Source: Megamerina dolium (taxonomy: Eukaryota > Arthropoda > Insecta > Diptera > Megamerinidae). Taken from it: a stretch of 64,000 nucleotides of DNA. The notes beneath the pieces were generated by a model. That model was not told where the DNA came from and searched no databases. It worked only from the letters and a program-made list of their open reading frames with translations. Positions 47,393-58,259 of this stretch are shown in pieces. The DNA is taken from positions 22,134,057 through 22,198,056 of the forward strand of contig OY978527.1 in NCBI GenBank assembly GCA_963854835.1, given 5' to 3'. How positions within the stretch are numbered: position 1 is the first letter of the stretch; every line of letters starts with the position of its first letter. A program made the position numbers and the translations under genes.

Positions 47393-48665
47393 AAAATGTT
47401 ATGATTTATATGACGAAATATGATAAATAGGCAATAGGTTATCTGTGTTGAATACAAAACAAACAAACAAAAATTATATATATCCGTAAAAATAAGATGA
47501 AATATATGTAACAAAATACGTTCCAATTTCCATATTGAAAAACGTACCATCCACAAGTACGAAAAATTGGTCACTGTAACCATGAAGAGAAAAAGCAATG
47601 TTGTCACTATATTTTTGTACCAAACAACAATGCATTTTTAATATATTTTAAAGAATTAAGTATAAATTATAAATGAATATTGCAAAGAAAAAAGTTAATT
47701 AATTAAGAATATATGTATATCTTAATAAGAAAAATTAACTAAATAAGTGATATAGTAGATATATGTAGTAGTTATAATACATTTAGAAAAAGAATCTGGT
47801 AATTCTCCTACAAACACAAGAGATCAGCACTATGTGCACGAGAATCCAATATCAACTCATACAATGAAATTTCGAGAGATGCCAACGCAGCAACATTAAC
47901 AGCATTAACAACAGTAACCACCAAGAAAATTATGACACAAATCTATCCTTGAGGCAGTAAAGAATAAATAGACAACAATAATAGCTATGCAACCACAAAC
48001 AAACGAGATATTTCAGCTACTGTATTTATCAGTGACAATGGTTTTTGATCCACATCAGAAGAAAATGATAAGCAGCAGAACCAAAATTAGATATTCATCA
48101 TTGCTCCAATCATTAAACACTTACACCAGGAGTACAGAGTTTCACATCGACAATATTGCTTAGCAGTGCGGTACACACAAGACCCAGCTATTGTTCATAC
48201 CATTCCATAAAAAAAAAGTTCGGTAAATCAAACCATTGGACGCATTAGACACCAGCATCAACCCACAAGCACACCAAACCAACTTTCACTTAAACCACAA
48301 TAATTATCCAGATAACGCTTCCATGACAAAACAGCCAGAATTTCAACCCAATGTAAATAATCTCGTTCTTATTGCCGAAACAAAAATCGAACTTTGATAA
48401 AAAGGAAGTTACTGTTTTCATCACTAGACTTCAACAACAAAAGCTGCAACAAAACTATTAAAAAAGCTAAGTACAACAGACAACAACCAGCAAGAAGAAC
48501 ATCATGGGCAACATAATCATCGAATTATCAGTAACTATATATGTATATAATACTTCGAATTTTATTCTATATAAGTTTCATAGGTTTTGAATTGTTCTTA
48601 ATTTTGCAAAATAGGCATAACCTTAACTTTTTCCTTATAATGATAATGATAATTTTTTCTTCCTG
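47393..48665 (+). other. Gypsy 3' internal region after the BEL insertion
   Basis: CAA-rich, Asn/Gln/Thr-biased sequence without a sustained frame, running up to the start of the recognisable 3' LTR. Position assigns it to the gypsy element. It may be a degraded third ORF or a 3' UTR, but no motif supports an envelope gene. Confidence 0.45.
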
Positions 48666-48755
48666 AGCGAAATATGAACGACATATTTGTCCATACACAT
48701 ACTAACATTGCTTGAAGTTGTGATATACACAATCCATACTAATATTACTTATAAT
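48666..48755 (+). repeat. Gypsy 3' LTR, left fragment
   Basis: Sequence from GCGAAATATGAACGACATATTTGTCC to ATTACTTATAAT matches the 5' LTR at about 25,900-25,985. The first ~55 bp of the LTR are deleted or unrecognisable. The LTR resumes at 54,173 after an insertion. Confidence 0.8.
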
Positions 48756-48988
48756 AGCCGCATTCTTTTGCAGCACTATTGTGAATAGACTACTGGAATG
48801 TGCATGGGAAATTTCAACAACACATCAAATTATTGTAAATATAAACAAAAATGACCAAATTGTGGTCTGGTGGAGTTTTCGCAAGGTAACGTGTATAACT
48901 GCCTCAACCTTGTGGGTCTAACGCAATCCTTGTTGAACTCATCACAAGTCAACTCTCTGGCTGTCATGTAGTTTGTTCTGAGTGCTAT

Positions 48989-50065
48989 GTGATGATACCT
49001 TTATTTGTTAATCCCCCCAATGAAAAAACAGCAATGCCTCGGATAAGGATTACCGCTTTTGTTGATGACCCCCGCAAACGAAAAAAGGACCACGATTTAC
49101 GGATATGCACCTGGAATGTCCGGTCCCTTTATAGGGAGGGTGCCTCTATCCAGCTAGTTGATGTCCTCGAAAAATACAGAGCTGACATCACCGCTCTACA
49201 GGAAATGCGATGGACGGGACAGGGCTGCCCCAAAAGAGCATCCTGTGATATCTACTACAGTTGCCATGCTGAAAGGCACGAATTAGGATGTGGATTTTTG
49301 GTCAGCAAGAGACTACGACATCTGGTCTCACATTTCAAGCCTATGAACGAGCGGCTGGCCACAATCCTCATTAAGGCAAAATTATTTTACATCAGCCTTA
49401 TATGTGCCCACGCTCCGACAGATGAGAAGGACAATGTGACCAAGGAGAGCATTCAGCGCCTCGAAGAAACTTATGACCGCTGCCCCCGCCACTATATCAA
49501 AATCTTGGCGACTTTAATGCCAGGGTGGGCAAGGAAGCTACCTTTGGTCCAACTGTCGGAAAGTTCAGCCTCCACCAGAACACCTCCGATAACGGAATAA
49601 GGCTGATCGACTTCGCCGCAGCACGAAACATGGTAATTGGTGGTGATTCCAGCTTCTCGACATCCACAAAGCGACATGGCTGTCTCCATATCAACGAACA
49701 AGAAATCAAATTGATCATGTGGTGATTGACGGAAGCCATGCTTCCAGTGTGATGGATGTGAAATCGATCCGTGGTGACAACGTCGACTCGGATCACTACC
49801 TTGTTGCAGCTAAGGTGCGCACACAGAGAAAACTCGACGTCAGTAAGCTGCGATCACCAGAGACAGCAGATGCATTTTCCACTCGACTATCGGATCTACT
49901 TATGCAGAACACTCCCCCACTTGATGATATATGTGCACGGTGGACATATATATCCCACTCCATGACTACTGCTTCCGAGGAGCTAATCGGTTACTACCGG
50001 CCTCTGAGGAATGAGTGGTATGATCAGGAGTGTCGCGACGCTACCGCAGAGTAAGACGTCGCCGT
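48989..50065 (+). pseudogene. RTE-a APE endonuclease in copy 3
   Basis: The 203-codon frame at 48,989-49,600 is the best-preserved endonuclease of the family here: LRICTWNVRSL, ADITALQEMRW, GFLVSKRLR, LICAHAPTDEKD. A small deletion removes the GDFN core (KILATLMPGW in the new frame, about 49,505). The continuation in other frames has SDHYLV and the linker (49,719-50,054). The AP-endonuclease fold would nick target DNA. Loss of GDFN and the missing RT make this copy inactive. Confidence 0.88.
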
Positions 50066-51345
50066 AGGCCATCAGCACCCCACTGAAGTAGGGCTGGAAA
50101 TATCCAGTCTGTACCCGCTGTCTTGAATGGGGAGAAACGCTTAATGGCGTTTATCAGTCCACCGCTGGTGACTATCCTTTCAGCTTCCAATATTTCATCC
50201 CTGTTTGCACCCTTGCGGGTGGCTTCCCATGAATCTTCCAATCTAAAGCTTTTTGGAAAATGCACCTCAATCAAGTATTTCAGCGACTCCTCAATTGTCT
50301 CTGTAAAGGATTCATTCGTTTTGCGAATTAATTTCAACTTTGAAACAGGGTCCTTTGATATAATCCTAGGTAATTTACATAAATCGGACATATCGTGCTT
50401 ATTCGAGCAGAATTCCCTCCACGTTTTCCTTTTACGGTTGCGTAGAGTCTTCTTCAGGTCCCTTTTCTTTAACTTGTAGTCACCCCGCGTGTTGTGACGA
50501 TTAAAAGCCTCCCTTGTTTCTTTTTCATGAACCCCAGTTTCCCATTCTACCATATAGTGGGATCTCCTTCGTCCACTACCGTAAGAGAACATGAAGCTTC
50601 AAATGCTTTGATCATGGCTGAGCTGATAGCCCTCACCTGATACTCAACAGTTGCGGTTGTTCTAGGTCTCTTAAACCTCCTTGGCAATAATTCTTCAAGA
50701 GCTTCGCAGTACAATCCATTGTACAATCCATTCGTTTCGTTATCCTTACCATTCTAAAGTCGTTCCTATGTCTTTTATCGGACGTAACCCCAAACTGAAT
50801 GGCCCTGTGGTACGACATGGTTAGTCTATCCACAACCCTCCAATCCAAAATCTTATACAACATTTTGACATTCGTCAGAGTAACATCAATGACCTCGCAA
50901 CGACGTGCGTCGACAAAGGTCGGTTCTGTTCCCCTATTGGCAACTTGTAGACCAAATCTTTCTATAAATTCGAGTAGACACTCTCCTCTATAGTTTTCAT
51001 TGCTGCTGCCCCATACAGAGCTGTGCGCATTGGCATCGCAGCCTAAGATCAGACCAACCTCTTATCATCACAGAATCTCACTAGAGCTTCCACCTCTCTT
51101 TGAGGTGGTCCCTCTAGAGAATCGTATGGAAGGTATGCTGATGCGATCATAAATGATTCTCACTACTGTGAGGACCGGTGAGCACAAGTTAGACATTAGA
51201 ATCGCACGTATCCCATGTCTAACTAAAATGCATGTCCTCAACCTCCCCTCTGTTTGTGGATAAAACAAAGCGGTCTTTTGTGCACCATCATTGCTGATGC
51301 TGCTTTGCTGTGGTGAATATTGAGTTGACACACATTTAGTGGTGC
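50066..51345 (-). pseudogene. LOA-like ORF2: endonuclease and RT start
   Basis: It begins with NVCQLNIHHSKAAS, the signature opening of LOA/R1-type APE endonucleases. In changing frames follow GCDANAHSSVWGS with the catalytic Asp (about 51,040), a RGECLLEFIERFGLQVANR block, EVIDVTLTN (about 50,890) and a RVVDRLTMSYHR segment. The 183-codon frame at 50,592-50,041 contains the linker KRKTWREFC and the RT entry FSPFKTAGTDWIFPALLQWG. Its last residues run into RTE-a antisense sequence. Several stops are present. Confidence 0.75.
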
Positions 51346-51349
51346 CTGG

Positions 51350-53560
51350 CGCGGGCCCACTTTCCGCCCTAATGGCTTCTTCCTTGCAGAATCTGCCACT
51401 AACCCCACGCCAGGAGGCGTGTCGCACCCCTCATACTGCATCTTTCTGGAATTTAACGACGGCCTGTTCAAGACCGCAGTTGAGTCTCCCCCCTGCGATC
51501 TTGATGGCCTCCTCGTCCTCCATTTGTGCGGATAACAGTCCATTTGGAAGTGTATTTCACACAGGCGTTCTGGCGCTGCAGCCTTCTGAGGATGATGTCG
51601 CTGGCCACAGCTTTGCCATAAGCAACAATCACCATCTTCCTCTTTGGCGACAAAGCAGTTAGGCTGTCACATTTGAGCTTTTCACCCACCCACAAACCTG
51701 TTAGGTGCTCCACTGTCTTGCACAGCCCTTGCTTGGATAGCTGATTTTTGCACTATTGCGAGCCAAAATATGAAATATGCACATATGCATATTTTGCCTC
51801 GCTACATATTTCCCGAAATTGGGAACTACATATTTGTCAATACACATACCAACATTGCTCGAAGTTGTGATATACTCAATCCATACTAATATTACTTATA
51901 ATTGTGGAATGTCAGAACATTGCGCCAACTGAGTTGCAGCTGGGTGTGAAAATGCTAACAAAACACTTTCCCACACAATTCGTAGTTCTGCACTTACGTA
52001 AGCATACCTGTGTAAGCATACATGACAACTAAAATCACGCGGTCTGCTCATATGTGAGAATATCAAAAAGTTGCTTTCTCATGTAGAATATATACACATG
52101 GAGAGTGCATCGATCGTGTACATAAACACATATAGTACATACAAACACACAAGTGGTGTGAATATATTATGGTATGTTATATGTTGGTATGTGGGTAGAT
52201 TGATATGCGGCTAGTGTTACCAAAATGGATATAAGCTGCCAGCTTACTGAAGGCAGTGGCTGTTCAGTTGTGAGTCTTACACCGAAGTGTTAGCTTTAAG
52301 AAAGAGTGTAAATACTGCGATCCTTACGAGGCCCTCCAGTATTAGTGTAAAAGTGAAAAACACCAGCAATAAAGTAGAATCCGCAAGTATCCTTAATAAA
52401 ATATAATTATTTTATTTCAGTCAACGAGTGTGTTAGACTCAAGGGATATTTAGGAGCTTAGGTCTAGGTGTTAATCTTGTGAGCTAGGTACTTAGCAAGT
52501 GTTGTGGAAAAATAGCTACACAACAGCACCTTAGTACAATCAATCCGCTCACCACCCTTGCCCTGCCGACAAATCCAATGTCATTGACATCGTCTTCAAG
52601 GGACTCCATGGCATCCAACAAAGATACCTTGAATATACTCAGATGAGTATCCTCCAGGCGCCCCTTTAGTGACAAGTCCATGACTCCCATAACGAGGTCA
52701 GCTTCCGCTACTTGAGCGTAAGTTTTCCTCGCCCTGGTGGGCTCTCCCTTTGCCTGTTCAGCCCGACGTTTAGGCGCTCTGCCAAGACCGCTCAGCCCAG
52801 GTGCCGCATGCGAGGCCTGTGAATTCGCTGGGTTAACAATCTTACCAGATTGTCCACCCCACTCATCTCTCCCCGATGTCGGGTTTCCCTGCCCGTCATT
52901 CTCAGAGCTACCCTACCCGAGCACTTGCCCCTTTCGGTGTCTGCGTAGAAGAATCATCAACCTTCGCAAGGGACGGTTGTCCATCCTTTCCATCATCCAC
53001 CTCAATTGGCCCCTCCGTCGTCTTCGGATGAGGCTCCTCAGGCGTTGAACTTTTCAAAGTGGTTCCGGAGCTATCGCCCCTGAACCTTCGTTCAACACCG
53101 TCCCAGCCGCCGGTTTAGGTCTTTCGAGACCCGTTCCGTCCGCTACGACAGATGCTGCCATTGGTTTTGAGCTGGCTAAAAGCTCGGCTTCTTTAGAAGC
53201 CTCATTTTCCTCCACCACATCCACTACTTTTCCCGCCGTGGCTATCAGCACTACTTCGCATGAGGCAGTGCTGTCCGCCATTGCAGGAATTTCGTTCTGA
53301 GTTCCAGAGGTGGGAACGAGTGGTGCAGCTAACAGCTCGCCCTCTGGTGAAGCTTTATTGTCCACCGTTCCACCCGTTAACACCCCTGCAACCCCCAGAT
53401 TTTTGGATCGAGATCCGGTTTTTTGGCTTTTACAATCAATGTTGTTTCCACGAGTTGCGAAGAAGCAAATGTCCGCCTGCGCTGAGATTCGCAGTAAGCA
53501 GGTAAGACTACTTATTACGGAGGGCGCCAGGTATCTGTAAGCTCACGTTAGCGACTGGGC
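51350..53560 (-). pseudogene. LOA-like ORF1 (gag-like), split by a solo LTR
   Basis: The N-terminal part (53,530-52,530) is Ala/Glu/Ser/Pro-rich. The C-terminal part (51,750-51,350) has LTGLWVGEKLKCDSL followed by Arg-rich segments. ORF1 products of LOA/R1-type LINEs normally carry CCHC knuckles at this place; I could not see a complete one, probably because of frameshifts near 51,540. The gypsy solo LTR (51,754-52,525) divides it. Confidence 0.6.
51750..52529 (+). mobile_element. Solo LTR of the gypsy family, TSD GCAC
   Basis: LTR 51,754-52,525 (772 bp) is flanked by GCAC at 51,750-51,753 and 52,526-52,529. It starts TATTGCGAGCC (a G>A change from TGTTGCG) and ends CTACACAACA. It carries only one copy of the ATACTGCGATCC segment. 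A solo LTR is the usual product of recombination between the two LTRs of a full insertion. Confidence 0.93.
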
Positions 53561-53928
53561 TATTTGAAAAAGGGGCCCCCAGCCAGGCTGATTTTCAGCA
53601 CGGATCGCTTAACAACTTAATCCAGCCCCTCACCTCCGACCATGATAAGAGTACGTTGCCGAATGCTGTACTATTGAAGAGTAATAAACACTCACTAACT
53701 TACCCTTATCTTAGCTAGATACCGCCTGACATCGTACAGGCTAAACTGTGGTATCTATTTCCAGTCGGCACCCTCGTAGCGGGTTCAGTGGAGGATTTTG
53801 CCGACGCTCCAGCTAAGAAGGTGTTATATTCAGAACCCGCTGGAGGACGACGCAGATATGCCTGGAGAAGCATATTATTTTCGGCCTAAATCGATATTCG
53901 GTTGTTATGGCCACATAAGTAAGTAAGT

Positions 53929-54172
53929 ATAAAAAAAAAAATAAGCAAAATAAAGCAAGTGCAAATAAAAATTTATTTTAAATATACGAATATATTTACC
54001 ACAGATTCCGCAGAATTGTTTCTTTTTTGTTTTTATTTCGTTTATAAATTTCACGAACAACCATATATACCACCCGCGTTGCTAAGTAACTAAAGGAAAT
54101 TATATTCAAGTAAAAGGGAAATTAAATGCGAGTTGGTGTTCTTTTGCAACTCGGTTACAAAAGAATGCAGCT
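53929..54172. other. Right half of the MITE-like carrier
   Basis: AT-rich, non-coding sequence between the RTE-a 3' end and the gypsy LTR, ending in the inverted-repeat edge CAAAAGAATGCAGCT. An inner related stretch, GTTCTTTTGCAAC, lies at 54,138-54,150. Confidence 0.55.
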
Positions 54173-54880
54173 AATTGTGGTATGCCAGAACATTGACCCA
54201 ACTGAGTTGCAGTTGGGTGTGAAAATGCTGACAAAGCACTTTCCCACACAATTCGTAGTTCACAACTTACGTAAGCATACCTGTGTAAGCATACATAATA
54301 ACTAAAATCACGCAGACTACTCAAGTGTGTGAATATAAAAAAGTTGCTTTCTCACGTAGTATATACACACATGGGGAGTACATCGATCGTGTACATAAAC
54401 ACATACATACACACAAGTAGTGTGAATATTATTTTATGTTATATGTTGGTATGTGGGTAGATTGATATGTGGCTAGTGTTAGAAAAATGGTATATAAGCT
54501 GCCAGCTTACCGAAGGCAGTCGCTTTTTGGTTTTGAGTCTTGCACCGAAGTGCTAGCGTTTAAAAATTGTGAAATACTGCGATCCTTACGAGGCCCTCCA
54601 GTATTACTGTACGAGTGTAAGAAATTGTAAATACTGCGATCCTTAAGAGGCCCTCCAGTATTAGTGTAAAAGTGCAAAATCAAAAGTAACACCAGCAATA
54701 AAGCGAATACCCAAAACCGCAAATATCATTGATAAAGTATAATTGTTTTATTTCAGCTACTAGTGTGATAGACTCGAAGGATATTTAGGAGCTTAGGTCT
54801 AGGTGCTAATCTTGTGCGTTACATCTGTGAGTCTAGCCGTTAGGTACTTAGTGAGTGTTGTGGAAAAATAGTACACAACA
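54173..54880 (+). repeat. Gypsy 3' LTR, right fragment
   Basis: It continues the LTR from AATTGTGG to GTACACAACA and is followed by the GCTC target duplication. It shares the ~60-bp internal duplication with the 5' LTR. It keeps the ~43-bp segment (GTGTGATAGACTCGAAGG region) that the 5' LTR has lost, so the two LTRs have diverged since insertion. Confidence 0.9.
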
Positions 54881-55455
54881 GCTCTTCTATCTGCATGATT
54901 TTGTTCTGTTAGGTGTTGGAATTCAGGATGTAGTTCTAGGAAATTTTAATGTAATTTGGCTCGGTATCCAACCTTTATTTTTTCTTATTAGACTAGAGTT
55001 CATTTTTTGTGTCCATTCAACTCTCTTCTTTAAAGATTGGCTTGCTGCTGCGGAACTTCAGCTAAGTTATCGCTTCCAGCATTGGTGTTGCTTAAGGGCC
55101 TTGTATTTGAGTGATTAGAGTTGTTATCGTCACTATGTTGAATGTTTGGTTGATTGGAATCAATATAAATACTAAAAATATTTGCATCCGAAGCTTGATT
55201 ATTACTTGACTCCATTTTAGTGTGTGTTTTGGGTATTTTGTTTTGTCTGCCTACTCCAAAAGACTTATATTTGGTAGTCTTTTATCTAAGGAACCGACGC
55301 CATTAGGAAGCCGCTCACTATGAGTCCGTCGCGCCTGGGGTTTTTCAAGTTTTGGTCCGCTGGTGTTATTTGATTTCCCACCTCCCCGATATATCTACCG
55401 AGCTTTCCCCTATCCGCCACCTAAGGACGCGTCCGATGGGAGACTGTTATTATCA
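54881..55455 (-). pseudogene. R4/Dong-like LINE, element 4, 5' portion
   Basis: The 5' leader (55,450-55,220) matches those of elements 1 and 2 and abuts a TTA-rich tract (55,446-55,476). The ATG at 55,215 starts MESSNNQASDANIF and an Asn/Ser/Gln-rich N-terminus. A stop and shift near 55,030 follow, then a PEFQHLTEQNHADRR segment immediately before the gypsy target site. The same frame continues on the other side of the gypsy insert at 25,846 with QIIRKKLL. N-terminal TEQxxADxRR segments are usual in R4-type ORFs. Confidence 0.75.
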
Positions 55456-55479
55456 TTATTATTGATATTATTGTTATTG

Positions 55480-55825
55480 TGGGTACCGTAGCTCAATGGT
55501 TAGTGTATTGGCCTTCTGATCTGTAGCTCGTGGGTTCAATCCCCGGCTGAAACATATCAAATTTAATATCGAAAAGATTTTTCTTTCGAACGGTACCCAC
55601 CTGTCGGCATGCATTTGGCAATTCTTCCGGCAGTAACAATTTGCGATGAAAAAGCTTCTGAAAAAACTCTGTGACAAAGCTCATAAAAGTGATGTCACAA
55701 GGGTTCTGCCGTTCGGTATAAAATAAGTAGGTCCCTTCTAATACTGTCAAACTTTAGCACACACAACAGTAATAGAAGAGAAGCTCGGCCAAAGGGAACT
55801 TCGGGGCTTATTAGTGCCACATATA
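55480..55825 (+). mobile_element. tRNA-derived SINE, copy 4
   Basis: The head starts GGGTACCGTAGCTCAATGG, with an A box and a full B box (GGGTTCAATCCCC). The body ends GTGCCACATATA before an (AC)n run. It lies next to the TTA-rich tract at the 5' end of R4/Dong element 4. No clear target duplication was seen. Confidence 0.88.
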
Positions 55826-55849
55826 CGCACACACACACGAAGGCGTTAT

Positions 55850-56710
55850 TAGTGAATTGCGTACGGAAATTCAGGGAGATGCGTCTCGCATTGACTCCAA
55901 GTTTCAAGAACATTCAGCTCGCCGAGAAGACGCTATGGGAGAATTCCAGAAAATACTTGACTCTAAACTTCAAGAACATTCGTCTGAATTGCGTATGGAG
56001 TTTCAAGAAGGTTCGGCTCGACAAGAAAATCTACAAATAGGAAATTTCCGGAGCTATTAATGACAAAGTCGCAGAGCTGAAAGAACATGTGGATGTTTTG
56101 TATGATAAGCTGAAGGAACATGTAGACAGACATGATGACTTGGATGATTAGAGCGCGAACTTAATAAAATAAAAATAAGTGGAGCAACCACATCAGTGAT
56201 TAGAGAATCAACTACAATTAAACTAAAGCCACCAACAATGGATGGAACCACACCATTCAACATCTTCAAGCTTCAGTTCGAAACAACATTAAAAGGCAAT
56301 GTTTCCGAAGTGTTACAAATGATATAAGCGCTGATATTTAGCGCTTATATCATCTAGCGTTCTCTGCTAATTCGGAAGACTTCATCGAGAAAATAAAAAT
56401 AGAGGCATTCATAGATGGTATACGCGACGAAGAGACTAAACGTGCCCTAGTAATGTCACCAAGGAAACAATTAGTAGTGCCTTGACGTATGAAGCCGCCA
56501 CTTTAATGTGTCGACCAGTGCCACAAGTACACCAATTAGAGGCAGGATCATCAGATCTGGTTGAAGAAGTGTGTCAGGCAGTTAAATCAGTAGTGCAGCC
56601 TGAAGGAAGAACACTAACACAAATCAATCGTAAAACTAAATCGTTAAACCAACAGTGGGTTGCCCCATCATTCACATTTCACAACTACAGCATGTGGCAA
56701 GCAGCTTGAC
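55850..56710 (+). pseudogene. Gypsy-2 gag remnant
   Basis: Repeated coiled-coil-like units (FQEHSARRED, LQEHSSELRM, FQEGSARQEN at 55,895-56,030) are followed by a KEHVDVLYDKLKEHVD segment. Capsid pieces follow: KPPTMDGTTPFNIFKLQFE near 56,225 and AATLMCRPVPQ at 56,500. A perfect 13-bp hairpin (56,320-56,352) interrupts the capsid frame. At least three frameshifts are present. Confidence 0.7.
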
Positions 56711-56729
56711 TAGTGATGGAAAATTGGAC

Positions 56730-57480
56730 AACATGGAATTCATGTTAACCCTGGATACTGATGCATCACATTCTATAATAAAGAGCGATTTGTAAAGAGG
56801 TTTGAGCCTTTAATGGGATGATGCCTCAGGCAAGTTGTGGGTAGTGGAAGCGGATAAAGAAATAACGAATTAAAACATCATATTTGGTAGGACTTTAGTG
56901 GAACCTAAAGAAAATGGAATAGTACCGGTGCGAATATTAAATCCAACTAATACATCTGCAGTTGTGAAGAAAGGAATGGTGATTGGTCATTGCCAGGAAG
57001 TTACTGCCATAGTAGATTGCGAAAAGGGTTCGTCGATAAAAAGTGGAAGATCAGGAACTGTCAGAGCGGGAATAAAAGCACAGATGGAAGAATGGGCAGG
57101 TGTGCTTATTAAATAGCAAAAAGAAAAGGCTTTACAAGTATTGGAGAAGTACAGTTCAATTTTTTCTTTAAATGGAAAAACGGGAGGACGAACAACCATC
57201 GTGAAGCATTACATTGACACCGGTGATTCTAGACCAATTCGTCAAGCACCACGACGAATTCCATTGACCAAAAGAGAAGAAGTTATTAAGCTGATTACCA
57301 ATATGCAGAACAAAGGTGTTATTGAACCATCTGCGAGTCCGAATCTTCCTAGGCTTGTGTACCTATTATAGACGATTTGTTCCTGAATTTGCAAACATCG
57401 CCAGAAGTCTGAATGAGCAAGAAAAAAAAAACAATTTGTGTGAGGCGAGAAACAACGACTTACGAGTCGTATGTCGGAGG
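56730..57480 (+). pseudogene. Gypsy-2 protease and RT start, RT core deleted
   Basis: A LTLDTDASHSIIKSD segment (56,750) corresponds to the retroviral-type aspartic protease with DTD in place of DTG. The linker and RT N-terminus follow (HYIDTGDSRPIRQAPRRIP at 57,210, VIEPSASPN at 57,320). The sequence then jumps within a few bases to GLCTYYRRFVPEFANIARSL (57,350), which normally lies after the RT palm and thumb entry. The whole catalytic core, including the YxDD box, is deleted. Confidence 0.75.
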
Positions 57481-57627
57481 AGTTATGGGCCACCGAATGA
57501 GTGCAAGACGATCAGTGGAACTACCCACATCTCGAATAGATTATGGAATACAAGGAGTAGGGCGTACGTCCAGATTGAATGAAAATCCAATAGCAAAGGT
57601 ATACTGGACGCAGTGGCAAAGCCTGCA

Positions 57628-58245
57628 CTTTTTTTTATTATTATCAAGGCTATGATGCACCGCGACCTGAAGATCTTTTGTGCCGCCTATTCCCTAACTA
57701 GCAGATCTCAAGACTATTTATAAATCTTGTCACTGCTGTGGGATTGATTTTAACTAGGTACCTGGGAACTATGAATCCGTTGCCTAGGTAGTATAGTCTG
57801 CGTCTAGCCACAGCTGGGCAATTGCAAAGAACGTGTTCTGCTGTTTCCTGCTCTTCAAGACAGAGTCGACAGAGATCGTTGTTTACCACACCCATTTTCA
57901 TCATGTGATAATTAATTTCACAATGACCTGTTAGTAGTTCAGTGTACAGTTTGATGTCTTTTCTGCTGAGGTTCAAGATAGTATCAACCTTAATATGTTC
58001 AGGGTCAATGAATCTTTTCGACTGCCGCATGCCTGTTTGGGCTCTCCAGTAATCGGTTAGACTACTTTTTTCCTTTTCACATATTAAGTTGTTCATGAAA
58101 CTACTGTTTACCCCGCAGAAGGGTTCTGGGCCTATGAAAGGAGTGTCTGCGCCCTTTTTGGCCAGTAAATCTGTCATTTCATTTCCTGTATGCCCCTGCA
58201 GGAAGCCTGTACTTAAGAGATGGATGTCTATTCCGAGAATGGGAA
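57628..58245 (-). mobile_element. 3' end of an RNase H-bearing LINE (LOA/R1/I group)
   Basis: A minus-strand frame of 160 codons (58,177-57,698) starts at MTDLLAKKGAD, preceded upstream by LQGHTGNE, the end of a RNase H domain. It continues with TDYWRAQTGMRQSK, LNLSRKDIKLYTELLTGHCEINYHM and a CRLCLEEQETAEHVLCNC zinc motif. This arrangement is typical of the C-terminus of LOA/R1/I-group ORF2 proteins. A TAATAATAAAAAAAA-type tail lies at 57,628-57,645. It is 5'-truncated and the visible part is intact. Confidence 0.82.
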
Positions 58246-58259
58246 AGATAAGATGGGAA

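Larger units (their letters stand above)
50066..53811 (-). mobile_element. LOA/R1-like LINE, 3'-truncated
   Basis: Minus-strand element, clearly more GC-rich than its surroundings. From 53,811: a 5' UTR, ORF1 (about 53,560 to 51,350, split by a solo LTR), then ORF2 with an endonuclease (51,345-50,640) and the start of the RT (to 50,066). The palm, RNase H and 3' end are missing. It sits inside RTE-a copy 3. Confidence 0.75.
48861..53928 (+). mobile_element. RTE-a copy 3, split by a LOA-like LINE
   Basis: The 5' leader (48,861-49,010) has a ~190-bp deletion relative to copy 1. The endonuclease and linker run to about 50,065. After the LOA-like insert, the 3' end resumes at about 53,812 (GCTCCAGCTAAGAAGG) and ends in (TAAG)n at 53,917-53,928. 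About 1.65 kb of RT sequence is missing between the parts, so insertion was accompanied by deletion. Confidence 0.88.
48753..54175. mobile_element. MITE-like carrier in the gypsy LTR, filled by nested LINEs
   Basis: The LTR sequence TTATAATTGTGG is split. The left fragment ends AAT, followed by AGCCGCATTCTTTTG; the right fragment is preceded by CAAAAGAATGCAGCT and begins AATTGTGG. The insert edges (48,756 and 54,172) are inverted repeats over about 15 bp, and AAT is duplicated. Without nested RTE-a/LOA sequence (48,861-53,928) the carrier is about 350 bp and non-coding. Superfamily is unknown. Confidence 0.75.
25843..54884 (+). mobile_element. Ty3/gypsy LTR retrotransposon with large nested insertions
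   Basis: 5' LTR 25,847-26,658; internal region 26,659-48,665; 3' LTR in two pieces (about 48,666-48,755 and 54,176-54,880). The 4-bp duplication GCTC lies at 25,843-25,846 and 54,881-54,884. The flanks are the same R4/Dong ORF on both sides, and they join in one reading frame when the insert is left out. Nested inside are an RTE-b copy (about 31,631-32,980), a BEL element (33,952-47,387) and a MITE-like carrier with further insertions (48,756-54,172). After removing these, the element is roughly 8.5 kb. Confidence 0.88.

Noticed and set aside
53054..53540. Plus-strand frames in the GC-rich part
   Set aside because: The minus strand has the LOA-like ORF1; the plus-strand frames are shadows caused by high GC content.
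56842..57116. Independent small gene starting at 56,898
   Set aside because: The frame is the gypsy-2 protease-RT linker, continuous in order with the RT N-terminus downstream.
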